From: VRUE01 sp963701265
GTDB lineage: Bacteria > Actinomycetota > Thermoleophilia > Solirubrobacterales > 70-9
Length of the DNA stretch: 64,000 nt
Direction: 5' to 3'
Assembly: GCA_963701265.1 (NCBI GenBank)
Contig: OY969581.1
Span: 2,294,001 to 2,358,000, forward strand
The position numbers and the translations under genes are program-made. Positions 1 to 8,120 of the stretch are shown here, one piece after another (position 1 is the first letter of the stretch; each line of letters begins with the position of its first letter). The notes beneath the pieces are model-generated. The model did no database searches. It saw only the letters and a program-made list of their open reading frames with translations, and was not told where the DNA came from.

Positions 1-1161
1 CCCGTTGAGCTCGGCCAGGGCCGCGTATAGCGTCGTGCTCTTGCCCGAGCCGGTCGGCCCGGTGACCAGGACGGCGCCGTAGGCCTGCTGGAAGGCGTCC
101 TCGAAGCGAGCGCGGGCCGAGCCGTCCATGCCAAGGTCGTCGAGCGTGCGCTGAGCGTTGCCCTCGTCGAGGATGCGGATCGTCGCCCCCTCACCGCGCG
201 AGGTGGGCAGGGTCGTAACACGGAGGTCGATGCGTCGCTCCTCGACCGCGACGCTGACGCGGCCATCCTGCGGCACGCGCTTCTCGGCGATGTCGAGCTC
301 GCTCATGATCTTCAGCCGCGAGATCACTGCGGTGATCATCCGCTTCGGCACATGAGCGGACTCCTTCAGCACGCCGTCGATGCGGAAGCGAATCCGCAGC
401 TCGCCTTCTTCGGGCTCGAGGTGGATGTCGGAAGCCCCCTCCCCCACCGCCTGGGCGAGGATGCTGTAGACGAGCTTGACCACCGGCGCGTCCTCGGCAC
501 CGGCCTGCATCGAGCTGACCTCGGCGAGGGCCTCTTCCTCCCCTTCGGCCTCTTCGACCTGGTGCTGGGTCTCGACGATCGCGTCGGCGGCGGCGCTCTG
601 CAGGGTGCCCAGCCGCGCCAGCAGCGATTCGACGTCGTCTTCGGCGGCGACGGCGATGCGGCAGTCGAGGCCGGTGGCGATCTGGATGTCGTCTGCGGCG
701 AGCACGTTTGCCGGGTCGGCGGCGGCGACGAGCAGCGTTTTGGAATCGACGTAGCCGACCGGCACGGCCTTGTAGCGGCGCGCCATCGTCACCGGAAAGA
801 GCGCCGCCGCAGCAACATCGACCTGGTAGACGGCAAGGTCGAGGTGGTCGAGCCCGTAGCGCTCTGCGGTCGCCCGCGAAAGCTGGTCGGCGCTAATTGC
901 ACCTTCGGTGATCAGCAAAGCCTCGGGTGGTACCGCGGCGGTCCGCGATGCCTCGACCGCCGCCTGCACGGTCTCGGCCGTGGCATAGCCCAGCTCAACC
1001 AGGACGTCGGTGATGAAGCCACGCGAGTGACCGCGGTGCAAGGGCGGCGTCAAGCCCGGCGTGCCGCTTGCCTCCGGGCCCGGCATCGCCGGCGCAGCGG
1101 AGCCACCCGAATCGGGGACCGGGCGCAGGTGACTCGCGTAAGGGGGTCTCTCGGCGCTCAT
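1..1161 (-). CDS. pilB: Type IV pilus / type II secretion assembly ATPase PilB/GspE (3' end outside window)
   Basis: Cytoplasmic hexameric ATPase that powers pilin polymerisation. 387 codons are visible from an ATG at 1161; the gene runs off the left edge. The N-terminal ~150 residues look like a GspE/MshE N-terminal domain. The secretion-ATPase core follows, with DIHLEPEE and RIDLRVTTLPT segments and the Walker A motif GPTGSGKST about 20 residues before the edge. It is the last visible gene of a minus-strand run pilT - 212-aa membrane protein - pilB. The Walker B and C-terminal zinc-binding region lie outside the window, so PilB and GspE cannot be separated from sequence alone; adjacency to pilT favours a pilus. 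Confidence 0.9.
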   Translation of the reverse strand, partial: MSAERPPYASHLRPVPDSGGSAAPAMPGPEASGTPGLTPPLHRGHSRGFITDVLVELGYATAETVQAAVEASRTAAVPPEALLITEGAISADQLSRATAERYGLDHLDLAVYQVDVAAAALFPVTMARRYKAVPVGYVDSKTLLVAAADPANVLAADDIQIATGLDCRIAVAAEDDVESLLARLGTLQSAAADAIVETQHQVEEAEGEEEALAEVSSMQAGAEDAPVVKLVYSILAQAVGEGASDIHLEPEEGELRIRFRIDGVLKESAHVPKRMITAVISRLKIMSELDIAEKRVPQDGRVSVAVEERRIDLRVTTLPTSRGEGATIRILDEGNAQRTLDDLGMDGSARARFEDAFQQAYGAVLVTGPTGSGKSTTLYAALAELNG

Positions 1162-1170
1162 CCGCCCGCC

Positions 1171-1809
1171 TCAGTTCGGGTGGTAGGTGACTTCGCGGCC
1201 GTCGTAGGCAGCGTCGTGCACCGCCTGCAGGACGCCCTGCGAGGTCTGAAAGCCGTAGTCAACGCTGGCTTGCGGCGTGCCGCCGCTGAGTTGCTTTGGG
1301 CGCATCACGACAAGGGCAGGCACGCGGTTGATGTCGAGGCCGATGGTGATCGACGCGTAGCGGTAAATCTGCTGGGCAGGCACCGTGAAGAGGGCAACGT
1401 CGGCCGCGGAGGAGAGCTGCGACGAGGCCTGCTTGACCAAGCGGTCGTCGATGCCGCCGTCGTGCACGATCAGCAGGACCACTGTCTTGCCCGCGTCGTA
1501 AGCAGTCGCAACCGGGGCAGGGGGCGGCGGAGCAGGGATCGATGTCGGCGCAGCCGAGACGCCGCCGGTTTCACCCACTGTTTCGATTGCGCTTTCGACC
1601 GCGCCTTCGACGGCTTCGCCCGGGGTTGCGCCGGTGGCGGTGCCCACGGCGCTGGTGCCGGCAACCGCGACCGTCGCTTCGGTCGGCACGGCGGATTCTT
1701 CTTCTTCGCCTCCACCCGAGCTGCTGATGAAGATGAAGGCGCCGGCGACGACGAGCAAGAGGATCAACCCAACCTGGGCCATCGGGTTTTCGTTCAGCTT
1801 CTCCCTCAT
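1171..1809 (-). CDS. Membrane-anchored protein of the pilus locus, possible thioredoxin-like C-terminal domain
   Basis: 212 aa, function not recognised. A short basic N-terminus is followed by one membrane segment (about residues 10-31), then an Ala/Thr/Glu-rich linker to about residue 105 and a compact ~100-residue C-terminal domain. That domain has alternating hydrophobic strands (TVVLLIVHDG, RVPALVVMRP) suggestive of a thioredoxin-like fold, but no CxxC pair. The start overlaps the pilT stop by 4 bp (ATGA) and the stop lies 9 bp before pilB, so it is co-transcribed with the two motor ATPases. An extracytoplasmic pilus-assembly or alignment role is inferred from context only. Confidence 0.75.
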   Translation of the reverse strand: MREKLNENPMAQVGLILLLVVAGAFIFISSSGGGEEEESAVPTEATVAVAGTSAVGTATGATPGEAVEGAVESAIETVGETGGVSAAPTSIPAPPPPAPVATAYDAGKTVVLLIVHDGGIDDRLVKQASSQLSSAADVALFTVPAQQIYRYASITIGLDINRVPALVVMRPKQLSGGTPQASVDYGFQTSQGVLQAVHDAAYDGREVTYHPN

Positions 1810-2927
1810 TGCGCCACCGGCTCCTCGCTGCCGAGCTGCTCGATGCCGCTTGCCCGCTGGCCTCCGGCCGCGAGCATCAGCTTGAAGTCGTGCGGGCTGG
1901 AGGCGTACTCGAGCGCGACCTCCTCGGTCACCTTGCCCTCCATCACGTAGCGCAGCAACGACTGGTCGAAGGTGCGCATGCCGTAGTACTCGCCTTCGCC
2001 GATGACCTCGGTGATCTTGCCCGTTTCCTCGGGGTTGAGGATCAGGTCCTGGACCCGGCCGGTGACGATCATCACCTCGGAGGCGGCGACGCGACCGTCG
2101 CCGGTCACGTCGGGAACCAGCCGCTGCGCGATCGCGCCCTTCAGGGTCGAGGCAAGCATCACCCGCGCCTGCTGCTGCAGGTGGGGCGGGAAGAAGTCGA
2201 CGATGCGGTTGATCGTCTCGGTCGCGTCGAGGGTGTGGACCGTGGAGAGCACGAGGTGGCCGGTCTCGGCGGCGGAGAGCGCCGTGCGCACCGTCTCCTC
2301 GTCGCGCATCTCGCCGATCAGGATCACGTCGGGGTCCTGGCGCAGAACGCGGCGCATCGCGCGGGCGAAGCTGACCGTGTCGGAGCCGACTTCGCGCTGG
2401 TTGACGATCGAGCGCTTGTCCTGGTGCAGGAACTCGATCGGGTCCTCGAGCGTGACGATGTGCTGCGCCCGGGTCTGGTTGATGTGGTCGATCATCGCCG
2501 CCAGCGTCGTGCTCTTGCCCGAGCCGGTGGTGCCGGTGACGAGGATGATTCCCCGCGACTCTTCGGCCAGGCTGGTGACGACGGAGGGCAGGCCGAGCTG
2601 CTCGACCGAGCGGATCTCGAAGGGAATCGCGCGGCAGACGATCGAGATCGTGCCGCGCTGTTTGAAGGTATTGACGCGGAAGCGGGCCAGGCCGGGGATC
2701 GAGTAGGAGAAGTCGGCCTCGCCGTCGGACTCGAATTCAGTTACCGAGCGCTCCTCGGCCATCTCGCGGAAGGCCTTCTCGGTGTCCTCGGGCCCAAGCG
2801 GCTGATAGCCCTCGAGGTGCGCCAATTCGCCGTGCATACGGGCGAGTGGCGGCGCGCCGACCTTTACGTGCAGATCGGAGCCCTCACGCTCAATAAGCGT
2901 GCGCAGCGCTGTATCGATGTCGAACAT
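1806..2927 (-). CDS. pilT: Type IV pilus retraction ATPase PilT
   Basis: 373 aa, close to the usual PilT length. Hexameric cytoplasmic motor that depolymerises pilins during twitching motility. Visible motifs in order: N-terminal PAS-like domain starting with EREGSDLHVKVGAPP, Walker A GTTGSGKS near residues 130-138, Asp box (TLEDPIEFLH), Walker B (VILIGEMRDEET) and His box (GHLVLSTVHT). First gene of the pilus run; translationally coupled to the next gene by a 4-bp overlap. A short inverted repeat (catcccg/cgggatg, 2925-2951) sits at its start. Confidence 0.94.
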   Translation of the reverse strand: MFDIDTALRTLIEREGSDLHVKVGAPPLARMHGELAHLEGYQPLGPEDTEKAFREMAEERSVTEFESDGEADFSYSIPGLARFRVNTFKQRGTISIVCRAIPFEIRSVEQLGLPSVVTSLAEESRGIILVTGTTGSGKSTTLAAMIDHINQTRAQHIVTLEDPIEFLHQDKRSIVNQREVGSDTVSFARAMRRVLRQDPDVILIGEMRDEETVRTALSAAETGHLVLSTVHTLDATETINRIVDFFPPHLQQQARVMLASTLKGAIAQRLVPDVTGDGRVAASEVMIVTGRVQDLILNPEETGKITEVIGEGEYYGMRTFDQSLLRYVMEGKVTEEVALEYASSPHDFKLMLAAGGQRASGIEQLGSEEPVAQ

Positions 2928-2977
2928 CCCGACCTATATCGGCCGGGATGTCCAACATCCTTAGTCCTGGTGCGGGA

Positions 2978-4084
2978 TCAGGTGACCTCGCGCAGCTTCT
3001 GCGCTTCGCCCAATTGCTGCAGCTTCTTGAGCGACTGATTCTCGATCTGGCGGATGCGCTCGCGGGTGACGTTGAACGTCCTCCCCACCTCGTCGAGCGT
3101 GCGCGGATGCTCGCCGCCGAGGCCGTAGCGCAGCTCCAACACGCGGCGCTCGCGGTAGGAGAGGTTCTCCAGCGCTTCCTTCAGCGCCTCTTTGGTCAGC
3201 AGGTCCGCTGCGCGGTCGAAGGGGGACTCGGCCTTCTCGTCAGCGATGAACTGACCGAACTCCGACTCCTCCTCGTCGCCGACCGGCTTCTCCAGCGAGA
3301 CCGGCGCCTGGGCCGAGCGCTTGATCGAGTCGACCTCCTCGGGATCGATCCCCGTTACCTCGGCGATCTCCTCCGGCGTCGGCTCGCGGCCCAGCTCGGT
3401 GACCAGCTTGCGCTCGGCGCGACCGATCTTGTTCAACTTCTCGACCACGTGCACCGGGATGCGGATCGTGCGTGCCTTGTCGGCGAGCGCGCGGGCGATC
3501 GCCTGGCGGATCCACCAGGTGGCGTAGGTCGAGAACTTGAATCCCTTGCGGTAGTCGAACTTCTCCGCCGCGCGGACCAGGCCCAGCGTGCCCTCCTGGA
3601 TCAGGTCCAGGAAGGGCAGCCCCTGGTTGCGGTAGTTCTTGGCGATCGAGACGACCAGGCGCAGGTTCGACTCGACCATTTTCTGCTTGGCGTCGAGGTC
3701 GCCGCGCTCGATCCGCTTGGCGAGTTCGACCTCCTCCGCAGCGGTCAGCAGGCGGACCTTGCCGATGTCCTTGAGGAACAGCTGCAGGCTGTCCGTGGTC
3801 ATGTCGGGTTTCAGGTCAAGCGCGGCTTTCTGGCGGCGCCGGCCTTTTTTCCCGGTGTCGATCGGCAGGGCTTCCGCGGCCGCTTTCTGGGCCGGGTCCA
3901 TGTCCTCGACAAGCTCGATGCCCGACTTCTCGAGGTGCCCGTAAAGGTCCTCGACGTCGGACTCGTCCAGATCCACCTCCGATACTGCGGAGGCGACATC
4001 GCCGAAGGTCAGCACACCAAGCTGCTGCCCTCGCGTAATGAGGCCTTTGACCTCCTCCAACTCCTGAAGCTCAGCTACCAGCAT
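2978..4084 (-). CDS. rpoD: Primary RNA polymerase sigma factor (sigma-70/RpoD)
   Basis: 368 aa, a short group-1 sigma factor. A region 1.1-like segment (residues ~12-55) is followed by region 1.2 (DSLQLFLKDIGKVRLL), region 2 with the highly conserved core ESNLRLVVSIAKNYRNQGLP and YATWWIRQAIARAL, region 3, and region 4 with the helix-turn-helix (TLDEVGRTFNVTRERIRQIE). It lies downstream of no close gene; ~200 bp separate it from the divergent yihY-like gene. Possession of a region 1.1-like domain and all -10/-35 recognition regions supports a housekeeping rather than alternative factor. Confidence 0.95.
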   Translation of the reverse strand: MLVAELQELEEVKGLITRGQQLGVLTFGDVASAVSEVDLDESDVEDLYGHLEKSGIELVEDMDPAQKAAAEALPIDTGKKGRRRQKAALDLKPDMTTDSLQLFLKDIGKVRLLTAAEEVELAKRIERGDLDAKQKMVESNLRLVVSIAKNYRNQGLPFLDLIQEGTLGLVRAAEKFDYRKGFKFSTYATWWIRQAIARALADKARTIRIPVHVVEKLNKIGRAERKLVTELGREPTPEEIAEVTGIDPEEVDSIKRSAQAPVSLEKPVGDEEESEFGQFIADEKAESPFDRAADLLTKEALKEALENLSYRERRVLELRYGLGGEHPRTLDEVGRTFNVTRERIRQIENQSLKKLQQLGEAQKLREVT

Positions 4085-4284
4085 CCTGTCTCTACTCGTT
4101 TCTTTGGAAAGGTGGTTAAGTCCTGCGACTAGAACGCCGCCGGTGGCGGAGAGTCGCGAAAAAATGGACCGGCTATCCGGTCCGAGAAGCTGAATATCCT
4201 GCGCTGGCCTTAAGGCCTGGGACGGGCGATCTGGATTCGCTCAAACGTCTGTTCGCATATTAGTCGCTTCAGTTTCTGAAGTCA

Positions 4285-5187
4285 ATGCCCAAATCCATGC
4301 GCCAAACCCAACCCTGGCTGCGCGCCTTCTGGAACCGCGCCTACCGCGAGAACGTCACCGGTCTCTCGGCGATGGTCGCCTACAACCTGATGCTGGCCGT
4401 CTTCCCCTTCGCCCTGCTGGTGCTCTTCGTCGGCGGCCAGGTGCTGAAGATCGGCGGGGTCGAGGCGAGCGTGCTCGACGACCTCCAACGCCTCTTTCCC
4501 AACGTCGAGCAGGGAACGCTCGCCGACGCGCTCAACCGGATCGAGGAAAACTCGACCACGATCGGGATCGCCGCCTTCTTCGGCTCACTCTGGATCGGCG
4601 CCTCCTTCTGGGGCGCGATGGACACCGCCTTCTGCCGCATCTACCACGTCGAGTGCCGCGGTTGGGTCGAACAGAAGCGCTTCTCCTTCGCGATGCTGGC
4701 GGTCGTCCTGCTCTTCATCGCCGCCAGCATCTTCCTGCCGGCGATGGAGAGCACGCTCGTCTCCAGCACCGACCGACTGCCCTTTGGGCTCTCGAGCATC
4801 AAGCTGATCGACACGGCGCTGCTGCTCGGCGCCGCGATCCTGATCACCTTCCTGATCTGCTGCGTGATCTTCTGGGCCGTGCCCAAGGGCCACATGCCCT
4901 GGCGCGCCGTCTGGCCGGGGGCAGTCTTCGTCACCGCCAGCGCCGGCATCGCCAACTGGCTCTTTCCCTTCTACCTCTCCAACGTCTCCAGCCTCTCGCG
5001 CTTCGGCTCGACCGTGGGCTTCATCCTGATCGGCCTGCTCTGGTTCTACCTGCTCAGCCTGGCGCTGCTGGCCGGAGCGGTGATCAACTCACTGCGCCAC
5101 GAGCTGCACGAGACCGGCGAAATGCCCTACAGCGATGCTGCCGAAGCCAAGCAGCCCTGCGGCTGCGAAGACGAGGATCAGCCGTAG
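4285..5187 (+). CDS. YihY/BrkB family inner-membrane protein
   Basis: 300 aa, the typical family length. About six hydrophobic helices (for example MVAYNLMLAVFPFALLVLF, RFSFAMLAVVLLFIAASIF, and the last at SLALLAGAVINSLR) and the family signature spacing of small and aromatic residues in the first helix. The family was once annotated as RNase BN in error; its real biochemical role is unknown and it is sometimes described as a putative transporter. The ATG at 4285 is the first in frame after a ~200-bp intergenic region divergent from rpoD. Its 3' end overlaps the convergent glpX by 10 bp. The last residues contain a Cys-rich tail (QPCGCEDED). Confidence 0.9.
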   Translation: MPKSMRQTQPWLRAFWNRAYRENVTGLSAMVAYNLMLAVFPFALLVLFVGGQVLKIGGVEASVLDDLQRLFPNVEQGTLADALNRIEENSTTIGIAAFFGSLWIGASFWGAMDTAFCRIYHVECRGWVEQKRFSFAMLAVVLLFIAASIFLPAMESTLVSSTDRLPFGLSSIKLIDTALLLGAAILITFLICCVIFWAVPKGHMPWRAVWPGAVFVTASAGIANWLFPFYLSNVSSLSRFGSTVGFILIGLLWFYLLSLALLAGAVINSLRHELHETGEMPYSDAAEAKQPCGCEDEDQP

Positions 5188-6176
5188 CGCTCGCCCGTGA
5201 CCGCGCGCAGCTTGGCGCGGTCGTGGCGGGCCTGAACGCGGCGCACGGTGCCTGAGCGTGAGCGCATGACCAGCGATTCCGTGGTCGCGCCGTTGCCGCG
5301 GTAGCGCACGCCTTGGAGCACGTCGCCGTCGGTGACGCCGGTGGCGGAGAAAAAGACATCGTCGCCCGAGCAGAGGTCGTTGGCGGTGAGCACGCGGTCA
5401 AGGTCGTAGCCGGCGTCGACGGCTGCGCTGCGCTCCTCGTCGTTGCGCGGCCAGAGGCGGCCGAGCAGCTCTCCCCCCATCGACTTCAGCGCCGCCGCGG
5501 AGAGCACCCCCTCGGGGGTGCCGCCGATGCCCCAGAGCAGGTCGACCGGAGAGCGTTCGCTGACCGCGAGCAGGGCGGCGGAGACGTCGCCATCGCTGAT
5601 CAGGCGCAGGCGCGCGCCTGCCTCGCGCACTTCGCGCATCGCGTCCTCGTGGCGGGGGCGGTCGAGCATGACCACGATCACGTCGCCGACGCTCTCGCCC
5701 TTGCGCTCGGCGACCAGCTTCAAAGTCTCGGGCAGGGGGCGGTCGAGGTCGAGTAGGTCGGCGATCTCCTCGCCGCCGGCCATCTTTTCCATGTAGACGC
5801 AGGGGCCCGGGTCGAACATCGAGCCGCGCTCGGCCAGGGCGATCACGGCGAGGGCGCTGGGCATGCCGCGGGCGCAGAGCGTGGTCCCCTCGAGCGGGTC
5901 GACCGCAATGTCGACCACGGGCGGGCTGCCGTCGCCGATCTGCTCGCCGTTGAAGAGCATCGGCGCCTCGTCCTTCTCGCCCTCGCCGATCACCACGACG
6001 CCGTCCATGGCGACTGTGTCGAGCACGAAGCGCATCGCGTCGACGGCGGCTCCGTCGGCGGCGAGCTTGTCGCCGCGGCCGACCCAGCGGGCGGCGGCGA
6101 GCGCCGCCGCCTCGGTCACCCGGACCAGCTCCAGGGCGAGGTTGCGATCGGGCTTGGTTGGAGAGTTCTCCCCCAT
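5178..6176 (-). CDS. glpX: Class II fructose-1,6-bisphosphatase GlpX
   Basis: 332 aa. Hydrolyses fructose-1,6-bisphosphate to fructose-6-phosphate in gluconeogenesis, metal-dependent. Family motifs seen: VVIGEGEKDEAPML, VDIAVDPLEGTTLCARG (metal-binding DPLEGT), LDRPRHE, LISDGDVSAAL and LLWGIGGTPEGVLSAAALK. In actinobacteria GlpX is usually the main FBPase. The ATG at 6176 follows a TAGCCT box by 9 nt (leaderless-type promoter) that overlaps the -10 of the divergent LLM gene. Confidence 0.95.
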   Translation of the reverse strand: MGENSPTKPDRNLALELVRVTEAAALAAARWVGRGDKLAADGAAVDAMRFVLDTVAMDGVVVIGEGEKDEAPMLFNGEQIGDGSPPVVDIAVDPLEGTTLCARGMPSALAVIALAERGSMFDPGPCVYMEKMAGGEEIADLLDLDRPLPETLKLVAERKGESVGDVIVVMLDRPRHEDAMREVREAGARLRLISDGDVSAALLAVSERSPVDLLWGIGGTPEGVLSAAALKSMGGELLGRLWPRNDEERSAAVDAGYDLDRVLTANDLCSGDDVFFSATGVTDGDVLQGVRYRGNGATTESLVMRSRSGTVRRVQARHDRAKLRAVTGERYG

Positions 6177-6185
6177 GCGCGCCGC

Positions 6186-6197
6186 AGGCTATAGGGT
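6186..6197. promoter_or_regulatory. Overlapping divergent -10 elements for glpX and the LLM oxidoreductase
   Basis: The sequence aggctatagggt reads TAGGGT on the plus strand, 6 nt before the GTG at 6204, and TAGCCT on the minus strand, 9 nt before the ATG at 6176. Both fit TANNNT -10 boxes of leaderless transcripts. Only 27 bp separate the two start codons, so the polymerases should compete. Confidence 0.55.
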
Positions 6198-6203
6198 CGG
6201 CCG

Positions 6204-7136
6204 GTGGCTCAGCGTTGGGGACTCACACTGCCTTTGCCCGGGCTCTCGCTCGCGGCTCACGAGGAGCTGGTCAAGCAGGCCGAGGCGGTCGGCTACACCG
6301 ACTTCTGGAGCGGCGAGACCAACGGGCCCGACGGCTTCACGCCGCTGGCGCTGAGTGCCGCCTGGACCGAGCGGGCGCGCCTGGGCACCGGCATCGTCGG
6401 CGTCTTCCAGCGCGGCCCGGCGCTGCTGGCCCAGGAGGCGGCGGCCCTCGCCAGCGCCTCCGACGGGCGCTTCGTGCTCGGCATCGGCTCCTCCTCGGAC
6501 CGGATCGTCGAAGGCTGGAACGGCATCCCCTTCGAGCGACCGCTGGCCAAGGTGCGCGAGACGCTCGACTTCCTCGATGCAGCCCTGGCCGGCGAGCGCA
6601 CCGCCAGCGGCTTCAAACTGGAGAGCGCGCCGGCGCAGCCGATCCCGGTCGTGCTCGCTGCCCTGCGCGGCAAGATGCTCGAGCTGGCGGTGGAGCGCGC
6701 CAGCGGTGCCTTCACCAACTTCCTGCCGCTGGGTGGGCTACCGAAGGTTGCAGCGCAGCTCGATGGGGCACCCGAGGACTTCGAGCTGCTCTGCCGCTTC
6801 TTCTGCCTTCCCGGGGAGCGCGAGGCGGTAGAGCCGCTGGCCCGCTTCATGTTCTCCTCCTACATCACGGTCCCCGTCTACGCCGCCTTCTACCGCTGGC
6901 TCGGCTACGGCGAGCAGATCGAGCCGATGATCGCGACCTGGGAGGCGGGCGATCGGCAAGCTGCCGCGGCCGCCGCGCCCTGGGAGCTGATCGAGGAGAT
7001 GTTCATCTTCGGTTCGCCGGAGGAGATGGTGGAGCGGATCGGCGCCTTCGTCGAGGGCGGGATCACCCTGCCGATCCTCACCCCGATCACCACGCCGGAC
7101 AAGCTCGGCGAGCTGATCGAGGCCCTGGCCCCGTAG
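6204..7136 (+). CDS. LLM-class (probably F420-dependent) oxidoreductase
   Basis: 310 aa bacterial luciferase-like TIM barrel. It begins with the strand WGLTLPLPGLSLAAHEELV, then AEAVGYTDFWSGE, and has RLGTGIVGVFQRGPALLAQ and DGRFVLGIGSSSDRIVEGWNG, the typical LLM block near the cofactor phosphate. F420 rather than FMN is inferred from the actinobacterial context. Substrate unknown. The GTG start at 6204 is supported by a TAGGGT box 6 nt upstream and the absence of room for a Shine-Dalgarno site. Its end is 12 bp from the convergent egtD. Confidence 0.85.
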   Translation: MAQRWGLTLPLPGLSLAAHEELVKQAEAVGYTDFWSGETNGPDGFTPLALSAAWTERARLGTGIVGVFQRGPALLAQEAAALASASDGRFVLGIGSSSDRIVEGWNGIPFERPLAKVRETLDFLDAALAGERTASGFKLESAPAQPIPVVLAALRGKMLELAVERASGAFTNFLPLGGLPKVAAQLDGAPEDFELLCRFFCLPGEREAVEPLARFMFSSYITVPVYAAFYRWLGYGEQIEPMIATWEAGDRQAAAAAAPWELIEEMFIFGSPEEMVERIGAFVEGGITLPILTPITTPDKLGELIEALAP

Positions 7137-7148
7137 TGAGCCCGGCCC

Positions 7149-8120
7149 CTACTGGGCGGGTCCGGCGAGGCTCAGCGCGTAGTCGCAGTCCGCGTCGGTA
7201 AACCAGCCGCTGATCGCCAGCCCCGCCTCCTCGTAGACACGGGCGAGCTTCTCGTAGGTGAACTTGGTGGAGATCTCGGTTCGCATCTCCTCGCCGGCCG
7301 CGAACTCGACCTCGAGCTCCAGTCCCTCGAGGTTGACCGTCTGGGCGGCGAGCGAGCGCAGGCGGATGTCCATGCGCGCCTCGGCCTCGTCATAACGAGC
7401 GACGTGCTCGAAGGCGTCGAGGTCAAAGTCAGCCCCCAGCTCGCGGTTGAGCACCGCCAGCACGTTCTTGTTGAACTCGGCGGTGACGCCGCTGGCGTCG
7501 TCGTAGGCAGCCTCGAGGCGATCGCTGCCCTTGACCAGGTCGGTGCCGAGCAGCAGCCGGTCCTGCGGCCCCATCAGGTCCCTGAGGCGGACGAGGAAGT
7601 CGTGGCGAGCTTGCGGGTAGAGGTTGCCGACCGTGCCGCCGAGGAAGGCGACGAGGCGACCGCCGTCGCCGTCGGGGATGCGCTCGAGGTGCTGCTCGAA
7701 ATCGCAGACCAAGCCGCGGACCGCGAGCCCCGGGTACTCCTCGACCAGCATGCCGGCGGTTTCGTGCGTGATCTCCTCGGAGATGTCGACCGGCACGTAG
7801 GTGTGCAGGCAGCCGGCATCGCGCATCGCGTCGAGCAGGTGGCGGGTCTTGGCGGCGGAGCCGGAGCCGAGCTCGACCAGAGAACGAGGGGATCCCGCCG
7901 CGGCGATGATCTCAGCGGATCGCTCGGCCAGGATCGAGCGCTCGGCCCGGGTCGGGTAGTACTCCTCCAGCTCGGTGATCTGCTCGAAGAGCTTAGAGCC
8001 GCGCTCGTCGTAGAAGTACTTCGGGGCCAGCTCCTTGGGCTTGGCGAGGAGGCCGTCGCGAACGTCACGCGCCATCGTCGCCGCCGTGTCGGCATCGAGG
8101 TGGACCTCGATCGCGATCAT
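7149..8120 (-). CDS. egtD: L-histidine N-alpha-methyltransferase EgtD (ergothioneine biosynthesis)
   Basis: 323 aa, matching the ~321 aa of mycobacterial EgtD. Methylates histidine three times with SAM to hercynine. Seen: KPKELAPKYFYDERGSKLFE near the N-terminus, the SAM motif LVELGSGSAAKTRHLL, YVPVDISEEI, AFLGGTVGNL and LLLGTDLVK. The start was placed at the ATG at 8120 (MIAIEVHLD) because it overlaps the egtB stop by 4 bp (ATGA); a longer reading would only shadow egtB. egtB and egtD form a two-gene operon. Confidence 0.95.
   Translation of the reverse strand: MIAIEVHLDADTAATMARDVRDGLLAKPKELAPKYFYDERGSKLFEQITELEEYYPTRAERSILAERSAEIIAAAGSPRSLVELGSGSAAKTRHLLDAMRDAGCLHTYVPVDISEEITHETAGMLVEEYPGLAVRGLVCDFEQHLERIPDGDGGRLVAFLGGTVGNLYPQARHDFLVRLRDLMGPQDRLLLGTDLVKGSDRLEAAYDDASGVTAEFNKNVLAVLNRELGADFDLDAFEHVARYDEAEARMDIRLRSLAAQTVNLEGLELEVEFAAGEEMRTEISTKFTYEKLARVYEEAGLAISGWFTDADCDYALSLAGPAQ

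Noticed and set aside
352..1950. Long plus-strand open frame (532 codons) over the pilus genes, and similar long frames at 35507-37195 and 15819-17375 on the strand opposite the DUF1800 and P-type ATPase genes
   Set aside because: Arg/Gly/Ala- or His/Asp-rich antisense readings of clear genes, without recognisable domains; typical of high-GC DNA.
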